This document shows positions 31,388 to 44,005 of a stretch of DNA of 64,000 nt, piece after piece. Within the stretch, counting starts at the first letter, position 1. Every line of letters begins with the position of its first letter. This DNA is from Neoceratodus forsteri (lineage: Eukaryota; Chordata; Ceratodontiformes; Ceratodontidae): NCBI GenBank assembly GCA_016271365.2, contig CM028131.1:166350501-166414500 (forward strand), written 5' to 3'. A program made the translations under genes and the position numbers. The notes under the pieces were generated by a model. The model made no database searches. It saw only the letters and a program-made list of their open reading frames with translations, and was not told the DNA's origin.

Positions 31388-33547
31388 CATGGAAGGGATA
31401 GCCATGACCTAGACACAGAACATCTGGATGGAGAAGCAGTGTAGCAAAACAATGGAGAAGGATGACAGGACCCTGCAGGCATTTGCATGGCACAGAAAAC
31501 TGTCTCATGAGGTAGCTAAGTGGGCACAATGACATGGAACATAGGAAAAAAATTATTTTAATAACACAAAACACAGCAGTATGACTTACAAATAAAATCT
31601 CAAAACACAGAGGACAGTGATCTGCAGTACTAGAAAAGAAAATGCTCACCCCAGAAGCCACAACATTCTCACCCACAAAACAACAATGCAAAATGCAAAA
31701 TAAAAAACACTTTTCTACATGTTTGAGGGTCTCTCCTGCTTATCTTGCCCCTCCTGCTCCTCAAGTGGCACTACCACAGTGGTCTGTCTGCCAGTAGGTA
31801 GTGCTGTTATTACCCCATCATTGTCTCAATGGCTGCCTATGCCTGGTGCACCTCCCCGACATGGGTGCATACTTTCTCTGACCACATTGCCATAGAGGAT
31901 GATACCCTGAAGTAGCTTCTCTGAAGACTCCTGTTGCAGGACATCCACAGCTAGGAAGGTCTCTGGCATAGCTCCAAAATAACAGAAAGACAACATGTTA
32001 CCAAGACACAAGCAAAAGTCAGAATCCGTAACATACAACCCCCACCAGCTGTGCAGGAAACATAAGCATGGACACCATGAACAGTGTCACCATAGACATG
32101 AGTGCAGATACTCGGGGTAACTGTCAAGGCCCTACGTTTACTGCGGCAAACTGCAACTACATTCTGCAGCAGAACCTCAGGCTTGCTATGGTCAGGCTAT
32201 GAGGAATTCTGCGGTGATTCTGTGGCAATTCTGTAATGGGCTTTACATTCTCTGGCAACTCAAATGAGCCCCGAAATAAAATCTAGTTACCTAGAAAGAA
32301 TGCTCAGAAAAAGGCTGCCTGTGGCAGTTTGACAGATGCACAGGCAAAGCAATACAAGCAATTCTGGCATCATGATTTGGACTGGATGTAGGGCATGGGG
32401 GAATTGAAGGGTTATGTCTTTTTTTACTGCAGTCTGTTTTATTGTCCCATGGCTTCCTCCCACCTGCCCAGTGCTGGTTTACCAGACCTGTGCTCCTGAC
32501 AATTTCTTCCCCTGCCTGCCCAGCTGCTTGAAGACCAGTATTGCCTGGTTGCAAAACAGTGCAGCTCCAATGGTGGTGATGGTTTGTGCTGTAACACCAC
32601 TCTAGTTGCTTCCTTCTGCTTATGCAGTTCAACACTGGTGGTGTAGTTTGTGTCAATGCCACTTGGCTTCCATATATTCTTCTCTCCCACTCTGTAAGGA
32701 TTTACTGTGAGGCTAAAGAGTAGCTGGACCATTTTGCATTAGACAAAGGTCCAGAAAGCCTCACATTTTTGTCTGCAATAATTACTGTTACTTTTTCATT
32801 CCACAGTTCTGCAATTGGCAAACAGCACCACCATTCTTTCTCATGAAATAGACTTCCTGAAGTTCCCTCAGTGTTTGTTGAATGCCATAATGGTCATAAG
32901 TGTCAGGGACTGAGTATCAGTGGACCAGAAAGTGGTGGCAACACTGACTACTGCAACCCAGGGGGGACGGATGGATGCATAATGGAGCTGCCAACAACTC
33001 ACACTAATGCAATTGTAAGCTTCATCACAATCATTTTAGCCATCTAATTTAGGTTTTCAGTGGTGATGGCCATTTTTACTGTACCACAAATGCTGTTTCT
33101 GCTTCAGAGGCTTGTTTCTGCTGCAGGACCATGTTTCTACGGCATTTGCTTCAACTGCAGAATCGCAGAAAACACGGAGCCCTGTTAATTGCAGTCACAG
33201 AATCATTGGAGCATATTCAACTGTGCAAACAGTGTGGCAGTTGACATGATCCATGCTTGCCACCAGAGGGGGTGTCCATAGTATACATTGAAGCACAAAA
33301 GCAATGGACCACGAGGGTGCATACATGGCATATGTGAAACACACACAGTACTGCATGCGGCCAGTGCAGACAGGTACAACTTACTACATGCAGCTACTGA
33401 TGTGGGACTGCAGCAAGCACAACTGGACACCCATGAAGAGCCACACACATGGTGTGCCTATGCAGTGCACAAGAACAGACACTGATACCAACACATACAT
33501 GGGAGGCACATACTGCCCATTAATTGCTGCAGAGCTGCAGGAGTAGT
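31388..33547. other. No gene recognised
   Basis: About 2.1 kb without an identifiable family. The part 33,200-33,540, rich in CA and TG, resembles in composition the stretch at 36,716-37,174. I could not establish homology by eye. Confidence 0.4.
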
Positions 33548-33640
33548 AGCTAGTAGTAGTAGCTTTTATTTATACAGCACCTTTACCAGGGGCTCTGGAC
33601 ACAGTACAACATAACAAACAAAATAAATTCTTAAGATTAA
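33548..33640 (-). mobile_element. L2 3' tail
   Basis: On the minus strand it reads CCAGAGCCCCTGGTAAAGGT, then GCTGTATAAATAAAAGC, the layout of L2-type 3' ends (compare 44,890 and 49,690). Only the tail is present. Confidence 0.6.
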
Positions 33641-33663
33641 TAAATACATGATATATATATATT

Positions 33664-33943
33664 GCAAAAATGGAAACTTGACCTTAGGGTTCCCAAGTGT
33701 AAGACTGCACCCCCACAGTGCATGCAGGGACAGGCATGACGGAAGTGTTTTGGCATTTTGAACCCCAGTGCTCACCCTATTGTCCTATACTATACCTATC
33801 TTACCTTACTCATGGAATGGGGTGAGCATTAGGATTCAAAACACCAAAACACATCCACCATACCTGTCCCTGCATGCACAGTGGGGGTGCGTTCTTACGC
33901 TTGGGGACCCTAAGGTCGAATTTCCCTACTTTTGATGTTGCAA
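33664..33943. repeat. Foldback element A of duplicated block
   Basis: Arms of about 135 bases meet near 33,808. Both arms hold GGGACAGG(C/T)ATG/CCATACCTGTCCC-type cores, TGGGGTGAGCA or its complement, and ends like TGCAACATCAAAAGTAGGGA. It is related to foldback B at 34,435-34,806 (shared outer arm sequence). Confidence 0.75.
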
Positions 33944-35150
33944 CCCTAATCATGCAGTTTTTTTTCAATTAATTTTCCTTCTTTTTGAGAAAGTGCAATG
34001 TAAGTGGTATGTCGTTGTGGGAGTGCAGGGCCCGCCCTTCACATTTCCATGAATACTTAATGTTCTGGGCCCTGCGATACCATATATCCATAAGTGTAGA
34101 GACATTATAATGAACCCTTATTTCCCTGTGGGAGTGCAGGGTCCTTCAGGCCCTGTGTTCCCACACTGCATAATTGCATGACCCCACTCCCATTTTTGCA
34201 TAATGTTATGCATATGTGGGAGCACAGGCTCTCTGGACCCTGCACTTCTACTTACACATAAGTACAGAGACATACTGTAGGCCTAGAGACACAAAAAGGA
34301 ACCCCTGTAGCACAAATTTGGCAATATGTCAGTATCTGAAGCAAGGATGGGAAAAATTCCACTGCTGTTGTATTCATGACTTATAAACCTCCATGCTTGC
34401 TTAGTCCACCTACCGGGCCAGAATAATATATTCACTGCAAAAAACTTCATTAATGCATTAGTTAGGGTTGTTAGCACTGCAACAAAAGTATGGAAATGTG
34501 ATGGTAGGGTTACCACCCCACCCCCACCTCCACTCTTCCACCCTCCACACACCAACAGACATTGGGGTATGGCATGGGGTCATCAGGCCCAACTCTCATC
34601 CCACTCCATGTGTAAACAAGCTGACATGCTACAGTATAGGAGAATGGGGTGAGAGTTGAGCCTGACAACCCCATGGCACACCCTGATGCCTGTTGGTGTG
34701 TGGAGGGTGGGGGTGGGGTGGTAGGGGGTTAACCCTATCATCACATTTCCATACTTTTGTCACTGTGCCATCAACCCTAACTGATGCATTAATAAAGTTT
34801 TTTGCAATGAACTTCCTTTTTTTTGAGAAAGTGTAATGTAACTGGTAACTGGTATGTGTTTGTGGCAGCATGGGCCCTCCAGGTCCTGCAGTCCCTCCAT
34901 GTTGTCCATTTTTTGCATAATGGTAAGGATATTTGGGAGTGCAGGCCCTCTTGGCCCTGCACTCCCACTTACACATAAGTAAAAAGCCATAAAGCAGACC
35001 CATAGTACTGAAAAGGAACCCTGGTAACACTTATTTGGCATTATCTCAGTAACCGAAGGAACTATGAAAAATAACCCACTGCAGTTGTAATCATGGCTTC
35101 GAAACCTCCACGTGAGCTAAGCTGCAGGTAACGAAAAATCCACATTGTGA
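33944..35150 (+). repeat. Tandemly duplicated block, period about 840 bp
   Basis: 33,958-34,420 and 34,797-35,135 are diverged direct copies: TTTTGAGAAAGTG(C/T)AATGTAA, GGGAGTGCAGG, CTTACACATAAGTA and AACCTCCA(T/C)G occur in the same order in both. Each copy follows a related foldback, so the duplicated unit is foldback plus about 460 bases. Confidence 0.75.
34435..34806. repeat. Foldback element B of duplicated block
   Basis: Arms 34,435-34,602 and 34,640-34,806 are inverted copies. Shared blocks are CTGCAAAAAACTTCATTAAT or its complement, AGTTAGGGTTG, AAAGTATGGAAATGTGATG and CCACACACCAACAG. The element is about 370 bp. The sequence following it (34,797 onward) repeats the sequence that follows foldback A. 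Confidence 0.85.
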
Positions 35151-36189
35151 ATCATTTCTGAGATAAGGGTGCTGAAAGGCCACAATGTTATCCTATGGGA
35201 ATTTTCTCAAATTTGGAACACTGTAACTATGGGCCCATTAAATGTTTTGAGACCAAACCACAAAAAGGCTTATCCATGGGACCAGGGTTTGCCACTCTGC
35301 AAATTTCAGCCCAAAAGCACAGTCCACCTTGGCACAATGAAGTGACAAAGAAAACAACACATGGGACAATGTTTTCGAGCATCGTTTTCGCTGAAACAAA
35401 AATGTTTTCGCTACACCCCTATACCTTTATAATAAAATATTTTCATATACAAAAATTTGTTGTAAAGCAAACTTTTATTTTGTGGATGGCTATTATCGCA
35501 CACACAAAAAATATTTTCACAAAACCAAAATGGCAAAATGGTGGAAACATTTTGAAAAACATATTTTCAGACTACCTGTACCAAAACTGATGCCAGAAGC
35601 AAGTTTCTCAAGGTCTGAATAGGTAAACACAAGCATTGGTAAATAACAAGAGGTACTATTTTTCGATTTACAATGTTTTTTTGTCTCTCACTAACTGAAA
35701 ACAAGATAGTGGCAGCATGAAAACAAAAATCCAGAGCACGAAAACAAGAATGTTTTCACAGTGCACATATAAATTTTGCCACAGGCTAAAATGGGACATG
35801 AAAAACGTGCATAACCTTTGAACGGATTAATATTTCTTCACCGAATCTTCAAAAGGCACCACCCTGACCCACCTCACATATACAAATTCATATCTGAAGC
35901 CAGACACACACACCATTTGCTCTCTGGGGTCTGACAAAGAATTGTAGAAAAGGTGAGGATTTTTCACATTTTTGACACTCTGCAGCTCCGCAACCGTACA
36001 GCCGACCCTAATGAAACTGGCCACATTCAGAGATCAAAGGCTGGACAGTAGGCATGCCAACATTCAGGCAAATCAGACAAACAATTGTAAAGTTAATAAA
36101 GTGCAATTTTTGGGGTTTAACATAGAAGTAGCCTGCCAACCCTAACTATAGCTGCACTCCCATGCAGCTATGATTTATATATAAACTTC
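35151..36189. other. No gene seen
   Basis: AT-rich unassigned DNA. CCAACCCTAACT at about 36,138 recalls the outer ends of foldback B and may mark the far end of the same repeat. Confidence 0.4.
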
Positions 36190-36715
36190 ACAAGGTAGTT
36201 TAACAGGCAAAGGTAGAAAATTGCAGCAAAGACAAGTCTGAATTATTCAATGTCAAATGTCTTCTGAAAAAGAAAACTTCAGGCCTCTCTTAAAAGCCTC
36301 AACCAAAGGGTCCTCCGTTAAAGTACTGGGAAGCCTGTTCCACAGGGCTGGACATACTAGTGTGAACACTGTCAGTTGATGATTTTAGCTTCACCCTGGG
36401 AACAGCTAGGAGGTTCACTTCAGAGGAGCAGAAAGGCCAAGAGGTCTGGTAGGGAGTCAAGAGGTCACTCAGGTAACCAAGGCCCAGTCTGTATAGGGCC
36501 TTGTAGGTCAGTAACCAAGCCTTAACAGTAATGTACCACTTTCCTGGCAGCCAGTACAGTTCATGCAGGACTGGGGTTATATCACATGGTCAAGGAATGC
36601 CAGTTAGTAACTGGGCTGCTGTGCTCTGCACCAGATGCAGACACTGTATGACACTTCCACTCACCCCAAGGTATAAAACGTTACAGTAGTCAAGCCAGTA
36701 AGTGTGTGATAGTAA
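36190..36715 (-). pseudogene. L2 ORF2 C-terminal fragment
   Basis: On the minus strand it reads YCNVLYLGVSG, then LHLVQSTAAQLLTG, ITPVLHELYWLPGKWYITVK, YKALYRLGLGYLSDLL and a GDRAF/LWNSLP-equivalent region, with stops and small frameshifts. This is the conserved C-terminal end of L2 ORF2, also at 45,241-45,534, 49,000-49,486 and 56,365-56,700. Only this end is kept. Confidence 0.8.
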
Positions 36716-37174
36716 ACATCATGTGGGAGCACATGGCACAGAGCAGCTGTTAGCCACTGCACGTACACTATATGGCATAGAATACCACACACTGGACACA
36801 ACAGGTAGTGCCACCACTGCACTGCTGGTGTACAAAAGTGCAATGCAGCACTGGTTGCAAACTCACCTGCACACAAGCACATGCCATTGATTGTACAGCA
36901 GAATACACACAGGCACAGCAAGCAGCCTGGGACAACACCATAGCCAGTGTGTTCAGACACCAAACAGGGTGCAAAACAAATGGAATACACCAGCACTGTG
37001 TGACAGCACTATGGATGTAGTACATATACACACCTGCAGCAGGGTACCGCAAACATCACTGCCCAGATATCCTGCACTGCTCTGGGGGGCAGGGTAGCAG
37101 AGAATGCCTGTGAGACCCAACACACAGGATGGTATGGAGTGTGTGTATGTGGGTGAGCACTGCAGACACCACTA
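36716..37174. other. No gene recognised; host of a SINE-like insertion
   Basis: CA/TG-rich unassigned DNA; it continues on the far side of the insertion at 37,741. Confidence 0.4.
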
Positions 37175-37740
37175 GATGGACACTATTTTTTTTTTACTTT
37201 CTTTTTTTATCCCCCTCTTCTGCAGCGGCACTGTCACCCGACTGCAATGCCTCACTGCCTCGTCCTACCGGAGACTCCCCCATGGAGCCTAAGCTTACCC
37301 TCGGTGGGCACACGATGGGGGGGCTCTCCCTTAACCCCGTCCCCAGGGGAATCAACTCATGGTTGGGGTCTCCAAGCAAGCTGCAGTGCCAGCAGGTGAT
37401 GACCCACTATCAGGCCCTCACATCGGTGTTGCACTGGGAGAGGAATTTTCTTGTGTATTCCCTCCCTAGAGCATTATGTGCCTTGACGCCAAGGCTTACA
37501 CTGGTGTCTGTCACAACCTCCCGCTCGTAGTACAGTTTGGGGCTGCGGTACCTTCAGCTGTTGCTAGAGGTCAGACCCTACCTGAATCAGTGTACCCCTT
37601 CCTCCTGGAGGAGCTAAACAGTCCTGCAGATGCTCAAGCATCCCCCCCAGGTGACCCTCAGACTCCTGTGTCTGTTCCCAATCCCGAGTTATCGGCGTCA
37701 CAAGTGTAAATCTAATTGCTGCGCCGGCTGGATGGACACT
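37175..37740 (-). mobile_element. Long SINE-like retroposon, copy 1, with 10-bp TSD
   Basis: GATGGACACT stands at 37,175-37,184 and at 37,731-37,740. The 546 bases between start (plus strand) with a T-rich tract, the antisense of a poly-A tail. So the element lies on the minus strand with its 5' end at 37,730. A second copy is at 49,718-50,391, related along its length. The 5' end of copy 2 resembles the A box of a tRNA promoter. No retroelement gene is visible, so the element is non-autonomous. A poly-A tail and long TSD point to L1 machinery. A processed host transcript present twice is the main alternative. Confidence 0.6.
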
Positions 37741-39199
37741 GTTATCTGGGTCACAGCTGTACAACTGTACAACCACCACACCAAGGCCATGGACAGTACC
37801 TACACAACATGCATATAGTGGGCTATGAGCAATGCCACCCTGTCATACTGGACAGCAATAGTGGCACAGTGCAAAACAGACTGTGTGAACATCCCATATG
37901 ACACAGTGGAAGTTGATCAATGGTAATTTTAGTGTAGTGCTGCAGCCAGCAGGTAGGTGTGCATATGGACAGACAGTTGTTGCATTGTGGTAAAAGAGTG
38001 AGTCAGGAAGTACAGACAGAGCACAGTAAAAGGGCTTGTTGCTGCATTTGGCACAACACTGTACTTAAGCAATAAAGCTTGACAAAGTTTCTACTTGAGT
38101 GTTGTGCCGTTTTTTGACTTCGTGGAGTGCAGTTTCCCCTTTTCATTGTGGATTTTCAAAGGGCTGTCTGCCACTTTGACTGCACCCATCCCATGGCTTT
38201 GAGTGGTGAGGAATATCGCAGTACTTTTCTTGGACTTTGTCACAGTAAAAGGGACAAGGTGCAAACAGTGTCATTTTATCTGAAACTCAAAAATAAAAAA
38301 TATATTTTGTTGAATGGTTTCAGAATGGTAAACAGATTTGGAAAACTGATTTGGCAACTGCTTTACATCAGTTTTAAACAGAGAGCCACATTTTCAAATG
38401 GGGATGCAGGGCTTGTGGCCAAACCCTGCATCCATGCAAAGTTTGCAACACCTGTGGACAAGGGTATGCCTCAACCTGCACCCGATTTTATAACCTGGGA
38501 CACAAGTTGTGACAGTGCCCTCATTTTACAGCACCTTGTGCCAAAACCATGGCAAAAGCCCCTTATCATGGCTCTCCCACAGACGCAAATGTATGCCAGG
38601 GGGTAGGTGGTGTAACAGTGCTGTGCCACCACAAGGGACTTGAGGTAGGAGCTTGCGGTACGCATTTTCAAAAATCGCACTTGCCACACAGTTTGCTGCA
38701 AGTTACCATGTGCAGCAAACTCTCAGCTGCAAGTCCATTGTGGAGGCTGCAACACGTTCAAAAATCAGACCCAGAACGCTCAGCAAAGTCTTTTGCACTC
38801 CATATCTGCTCTTATATTCTTGCTTGTATCAAAATTGTAGACTTCCTTTCTAAGCAGTAAAAAGAAATACCTTGCTACAAGAAATACCTTGTAGCTTCAG
38901 GTTAATCTGTTTGACTTGCTTAGGTCTTTCTTGTTTCCAGCTTCTTAATCAGTCTCTTCACTTTCTTTTCAGAGAGATTGGAGCATGCATCAAGATCCCC
39001 CTCCCCTGCAGTCTTTTATGACTTTTAACTGAATTTCTGATCTGATCTCCCTCACCTTTTGTTCTCAGAACATCAACCTTGATGTTTTGCTCTCAAAACA
39101 TCACACTCTATTAGCCGTCCTTTTTGAGTGTCCTGAGATGAACAAACACATAAGAACAACTACTCTAGTTAAAGCTGGAAAACAGTAACCTTTCTTGAA
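37741..39199. other. No gene recognised
   Basis: Unassigned. GGCACAACACT at about 38,049 is inverted at about 38,098-38,108 with AATAAAGC between them, possibly an element end. A 10-bp inverted pair GGATGCAGGG/CCCTGCATCC lies at about 38,401-38,432. Confidence 0.4.
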
Positions 39200-39369
39200 A
39201 GGGAGGAAGGTGATGATGCTGGGAGAGCATTGGGGGAGGGGGGAGTCAGACAAGGGGGTGATCGGGGAGGGTGCAGAACTAGGTTAGAGGTTGGGGGCAT
39301 AGTAGAGGGGTCAGAGAGAGAGTCACAATTATATAGGATAGGGTGGATTTTCAAAGTAGGTATAAGGAT

Positions 39370-39925
39370 AATAGGATGGTGTGAGGATACAAAAGTGAGA
39401 AAGGGAGAGGGGATCCTAGTACTGGGAGACTCAATACTTAAAGGGGTCAGATAGGGAAGTAAAGGGAAGCCGCATAGTTGCATATGAGTGGAATCAGTAC
39501 GTAGTTTGACAGTGAGTAGGGCAGGACAGTCTATTTGTAAGCATGCTATGAGAGGAAGGGAGAAACCGCATGCCGTGGTGCACTTGGGTACAAATGACTT
39601 GGGGGGGTTAATACGGTCAAGTTGGTAAGTGACAGGTTCGAGGAACTGGAGAAATTGTATGAGGAGGCAAGAAAATCAGTGGCCTTCTCGGAAGTGCTCA
39701 CAGTACCCAGAGCAAGTAAGGCGAGGAAAGGAAGGATAGAGGAGTTCAACACTTGGCAGGGGGTGTGGTGTCGAACCAAAGGGTACGGGCTAGTGGGAGG
39801 CTGGGGTAACATCTGGAACAATAGTGAATTGTTCACAGAAGACAAGTTTCATTTGAGTAAGGAGGGGCAGGGGGTATTAAAACAGAAGCTGGGGGAATAC
39901 ATAGCAACTAAGGTGGATTTAAACT
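39370..39925 (+). pseudogene. CR1 ORF1 relic with SGNH-esterase motifs
   Basis: Some CR1 ORF1 proteins carry an SGNH/GDSL-type esterase domain. Here GILVLGDSILKGVR (39,411-39,452) gives the GDS block. VVHLGTNDLGG at about 39,577 gives the GTND block. NNSELFTEDKFHLSKEGQGVL at about 39,818-39,880 gives the Asp-x-x-His block near the end. Order and spacing fit the fold. Stops and frameshifts lie between the blocks. Esterase activity is known for some members of the family and is not claimed for this broken copy. Confidence 0.75.
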
Positions 39926-40079
39926 AGGCGTGGGAGGAGGCGAGTGTGTAGAAGGAATGCAGGTTCTCCAGAGTGGGGAGCCGAATGGGCTTACCTTCCA
40001 AATGAACAGAGATGGAATCAGGAAAGGGCTGCATGGGGGGGTAATAATGGTGGGAAATGGGTTAAGGATGGGAAGGGAA

Positions 40080-40895
40080 CAAATTGGAATGCAGTCTCCA
40101 GAAATGCAAAAAGCCTGGGCAACAAATTTGCTGAACTACAGACTCTCTTGACAGTGGGGGTGGTGGACAGTGCAGCCATCACTAAAACACGGGTCACCCA
40201 ATACCAGAACTGGGACCCCATGATCCCAGAGCATAGCATTTACAGAAGGGATAGGGACAAGGGGAAAGGGGGCGGGGTGGGGGTGACAATTTGCAAGTTT
40301 GAGGGAATAAGGTGTGCAAGGGAAGAGGGGGAGGAGGGTAGAACAGAGGCATTATGGATGCAATTCCAGGATTAAAAAAATAGTACACTAAGGATGGAAG
40401 TGGTGTACAGACCACCTACTCAGGCGAAGGACTTGGACAGAGAATTAGCGGAACAGATTAAGAAGCTTTGCAGGAAGGGTAACACCATGATTGTGGGGGA
40501 CTTCAATCTACCAGGAGAGGATTGGAGCACTCCAGCCACCTCTACTGCAATGGAGCAGGTCCTTCTGGAACTTTCCAGGGCTGTTTTCTGACGCAGATGG
40601 TTAATAAGCCGACTAGGTCGCGAAAAACTCTGGATCTAGTACTGTCTAACGATGAGGCTGTAAGAGAACTGGGGTGGAGGACCAGCTGGTGGGGAGTGGC
40701 CATCACTCAGTGTGGTTCAGGTTAAACATGAGCAAGGAAGCTGTTGGAACAGGAACTAGGGTGGTTGACTTCTGACATGCAGACTTTGACAGGATGAGGG
40801 AAATTGTGGAGAGGCACCTGGCAGGAATTCATCCACACTTGGATGCAAGTCAAAAACTGGAAATCATTAAACTGGGGATTGTGGGGCTTAATAAT
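40080..40895 (+). pseudogene. CR1 ORF2 relic: endonuclease domain
   Basis: NAKSLGNKFAELQTLL opens the domain, followed by ITKTRVTQYQNW (Glu replaced by Lys at the usual ITETW). Then come HSIYRRDRDKGKGGGVGV, VVYRPPTQAKDLDREL and MIVGDFNLPGEDWS (catalytic Asp and Asn present), then NKPTRSRKTLDLVLSN. The normal SDHxxV end is only partly readable at about 40,700. The linker FDRMREIVERHLAGIH follows and CR1 sequence ends near 40,895. Confidence 0.8.
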
Positions 40896-42512
40896 AGAAA
40901 TATTGATATTACCCCATATTTGTAAAATCTAATATTGATGAAAAAACATAATTTTGGAGTTGCTTCCTTATCTATGGATTCATGTCAGCATCAGATTGTC
41001 ATGAATTGAATGGTTTTGTATAACTGGCTTTGTATACAATTTTTTATGCTTTTCATAAGGTTTTTTAGGTGTCTAATTATGGTGTTGATGTATGTTTTTT
41101 TGAGGTCTGATCAGATTGCTTTCCTCTTATCTAACCTTACTAAATATATGCCTTTTTGGCTGCTTGTTTAGACATTAACATTTTTTAAACATTAATTAAG
41201 ATATGGTTATTTGAATATGTCAGCGCTATGTGCATTAGCTCACTACATATATTGGGCCTTATGCACGATGGCTACACAACGCGTGCAACACGTGGGTGGA
41301 GCCAGCAGGGGAGCATACACGCACAAAAAACCAGGAGCGGCATGCATGACGTTTACAGGAGGAGCTGTACAGCATGGCAACGCGGACCTATGCAGCTCAC
41401 ATATGCACTGGCTACGTGGGGGAGGAGCCACGTACAAGGTACTCGGTGATGTGCATAGCCCATGCATGAACGTGCAGAACATGCATACACGTGTGCTGCA
41501 CAGCTAGTGGGACAATGCATGGCAAGATGCAGATGTAAACAGGGACGCATGCCGCACAAGCAACAGGAGCACCAACAGCAGCAAACACCCACAGGAGGGG
41601 AACGGAGCAGGGCACAGATGTATGACTCAACGTGAGGTGGCTGCCATGGATGAGCACCCACAGGCCATGCCGTGAGCTCCCAACACAGCCTGGCAAGCAT
41701 GCCAGCATGGCACCAGAATGCAAATGGTGTGGCAACCATAGGAGCCCCCAGACACCACCAGCAACAGCACCCATGCGGTACACACCAGTGACATGGAGAA
41801 CAGGTATGGCGTGGGATGCCACTGCAGTGCACAGGCACCTGCACACCCGTGGAATGGCCGGGCAGCAACAGTGCACCCACAAGCCATCAGGTGGTGACCC
41901 CACCCACCAGGCCCATCACCCACGTTGTCCGTCGTGGCAGTGCATGGCACAGGGATGCCGAGCGGAGAAACAAACCACAATGCTGGGAGTGGAAAGCCCC
42001 CGCAGTGTGCCCTGCAAGCTGGCATCCCACACTAGACAGAGCCAGCTGCCCAGAAGGTGGGACCAGCCCACAGCCCACAATGTCATAGCGGACACACAAC
42101 ACCAAAGCTCCACCCTGGCACCAGCAACATACCACATGAGTGCCCCTGAGAACATGGGACATCCCCCGGTGGTCCTGGGGAAACCACCCAGGCCCACAGA
42201 TGACCCACATGGAAAAGGTGCTGCCCACAGTGACTGCGCATGACCCGACTGTGCAAAGAAGAATTGAGAGACAGTAAGCTGCCACATAATACAAATCCTA
42301 CATGGACACGAGTGTGCCCTGGGCCCATGACACCATGCATGAGGATGTGCCCCCCAGCAAGGTGGCCAGTGTCCCCCAGTGCCCCCCTCTGTCACCCACT
42401 GTGACCCACAGCCAGCCACAGAAGGGTGGGCAGCATGTCCAGCAACAGGGTGGGCACACATCAATGGCCCTGCGGCTGAACAAGACAATGGTACCCCCCA
42501 ACACACACACAT

Positions 42513-42537
42513 ACACATACACACACACAAAGACACA
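42513..42537. repeat. (CA)n-type microsatellite
   Basis: About 24 bases of CA with TA interruptions within the GC-rich transposon interior. Confidence 0.8.
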
Positions 42538-43489
42538 TGCATGAGGCAAGGAAGAGACAATGTAGACAGGGCAAACGTTTATTACACACGTATGCAAGTC
42601 AGAAGAGCAATGTACACCACTGCCCCCCAACAGCCCAATGATGTCCACATTCTGGTGCTGCAGTACAGCCATATGGCCACATCGTGACCTGGTCAGTCCC
42701 TCACAAGGCACACTGCATCTTCTGTGTCGGCCCCGTCCCAGCCGGTCTGTCCCCCTGCTCATTGCTTCCACTGCTGAAGGTGTCATCCTCTCTTGGAACA
42801 GGCCACTGCACACGGCGCAGCACCAGGTGCCGTATTGGTTCATGATATCACTGTGGAGAGAAGCAGACAGTTAGCACAGTGTACACCAGGTAGGGCATGC
42901 ACTCACCCTGTGATGACTGCAGACTCCCACCCCACCCAGATGCGGAAAGACCACCTGGCCTGACACCGTGCAGCCCACACAGCATCCAGGACCCCACAAA
43001 CACTGACTGGCCACAGTGGTGCACATTGCCAGCCCGAGGCAGACCACCCGCCCAAACCCAGCAATAGCCCCAGAGTGGCATTGGAGCCTCCACAGCAGCC
43101 CTCGGACAGGACACAGCCCCATCACAAAACAGGGAACCATGGCCAAGCACGCGGTGCAGGTCACACACAGCAACGCCGCACAGCACAAACACTGACCGGG
43201 ACCACCAGTCCACCACAGGTGCCCACAGTCCCCACATCCATCCTGGCACCTGAGAGGTGGGGATGGAGCCCCGCTGGTGGCCCTGTACCTTGTCTGCACA
43301 AGCTCCATCCCTGAAGAGCCCTGCAGCCCGAACCAGAGATCATAAAAAGACCGACCCCACTGTCATCCCAGCCCACCTACAGGGCAGTCCTGGGCATGGG
43401 GGTGTATAGACGTAAACCAGGTGTAATACTGCAGTGGGAGTGAGGATGTATAGGATGACCAATGCACAGCTGTGTGAGGGGTGGTGCCC

Positions 43490-44005
43490 TCAGAAGAGGG
43501 AATGACAGGTAACTGATAGTGGGTGGAGTGCACCTAACTGCGATGGCACAATGACCCTCCACATGGTCCATGGCTCAGCATCCCCCTGCTCTCCCTCATT
43601 GTGTGTTTCCCCTCCTATGGCAGTCTGGTGAAGGTGGCATGGCATCCTGCATACCCACCTCATGTGGTACTGGACCATTCCATGGATGCTCACAGCCGTG
43701 ATCATGTCAGCCACCATCCACTCGATTGGCATGAGCACGGGTTCCTCTATGGGTGATCCCCCTCCCGTGCCCTGCTGTTCGCATGCTGCTGCCAAAAGTC
43801 ACCTCTTCATGGCAATCCGTAGGTCCTGCTACTCATGCTTGATCACCGTTAACATCTTGGCATCCAGGCCAGCAGCATTAATGGCAGCCTGCACCTCCAG
43901 CCACAGGCGTACCTTCATGTCTACAGGGGTGGATGGGCAGAGCGTGGTGTGTAGCCTGGCTTGGTTGGCACTGATCTCACTCACCATCACAGTCACCTGT
44001 GCCTA
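43490..44005 (-). pseudogene. Myb/SANT-like DNA-binding protein relic of Harbinger type
   Basis: One minus-strand frame reads through ARLHTTLCPSTPVDMKVRLW, LEVQAAINAAGLDAKMLTVI, KHE-stop-QDLRIAMKR and, after a second stop, LLAAACEQQGTGGGSPIEEP. The pattern K...W.E...A(I/V)NA.G...(K/R)...V..KW.DL+..+K+ is that of the Myb/SANT-like proteins which assist Harbinger transposases, and of host proteins derived from them. The first stop (TAG) is where Trp is expected, the second (TGA) where Arg is likely. I see no start codon in good context. The role would be DNA binding and nuclear import of the transposase. Confidence 0.5.

Noticed and set aside
33664..34806. LTR retrotransposon with the ~840-bp direct repeats as LTRs
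   Set aside because: The repeats are adjacent, no internal coding or primer-binding site exists, and each begins with a foldback.
37129..37530. 133-codon frame as a host exon
   Set aside because: It crosses the left TSD of the SINE-like insertion, so it joins two unrelated sequences.
41632..42243. 203-codon plus-strand frame as a Harbinger transposase
   Set aside because: No DDE-type motifs (no GxxDCTH-like or PGxxHD-like block) and composition follows the local repeat sequence.
41353..42560. Long minus-strand frames rich in Cys, His and Trp as novel proteins
   Set aside because: They overlap in all frames in a GC-rich CA/TG-repetitive stretch, have no domain pattern and no start context; GC-rich DNA yields such frames by chance.
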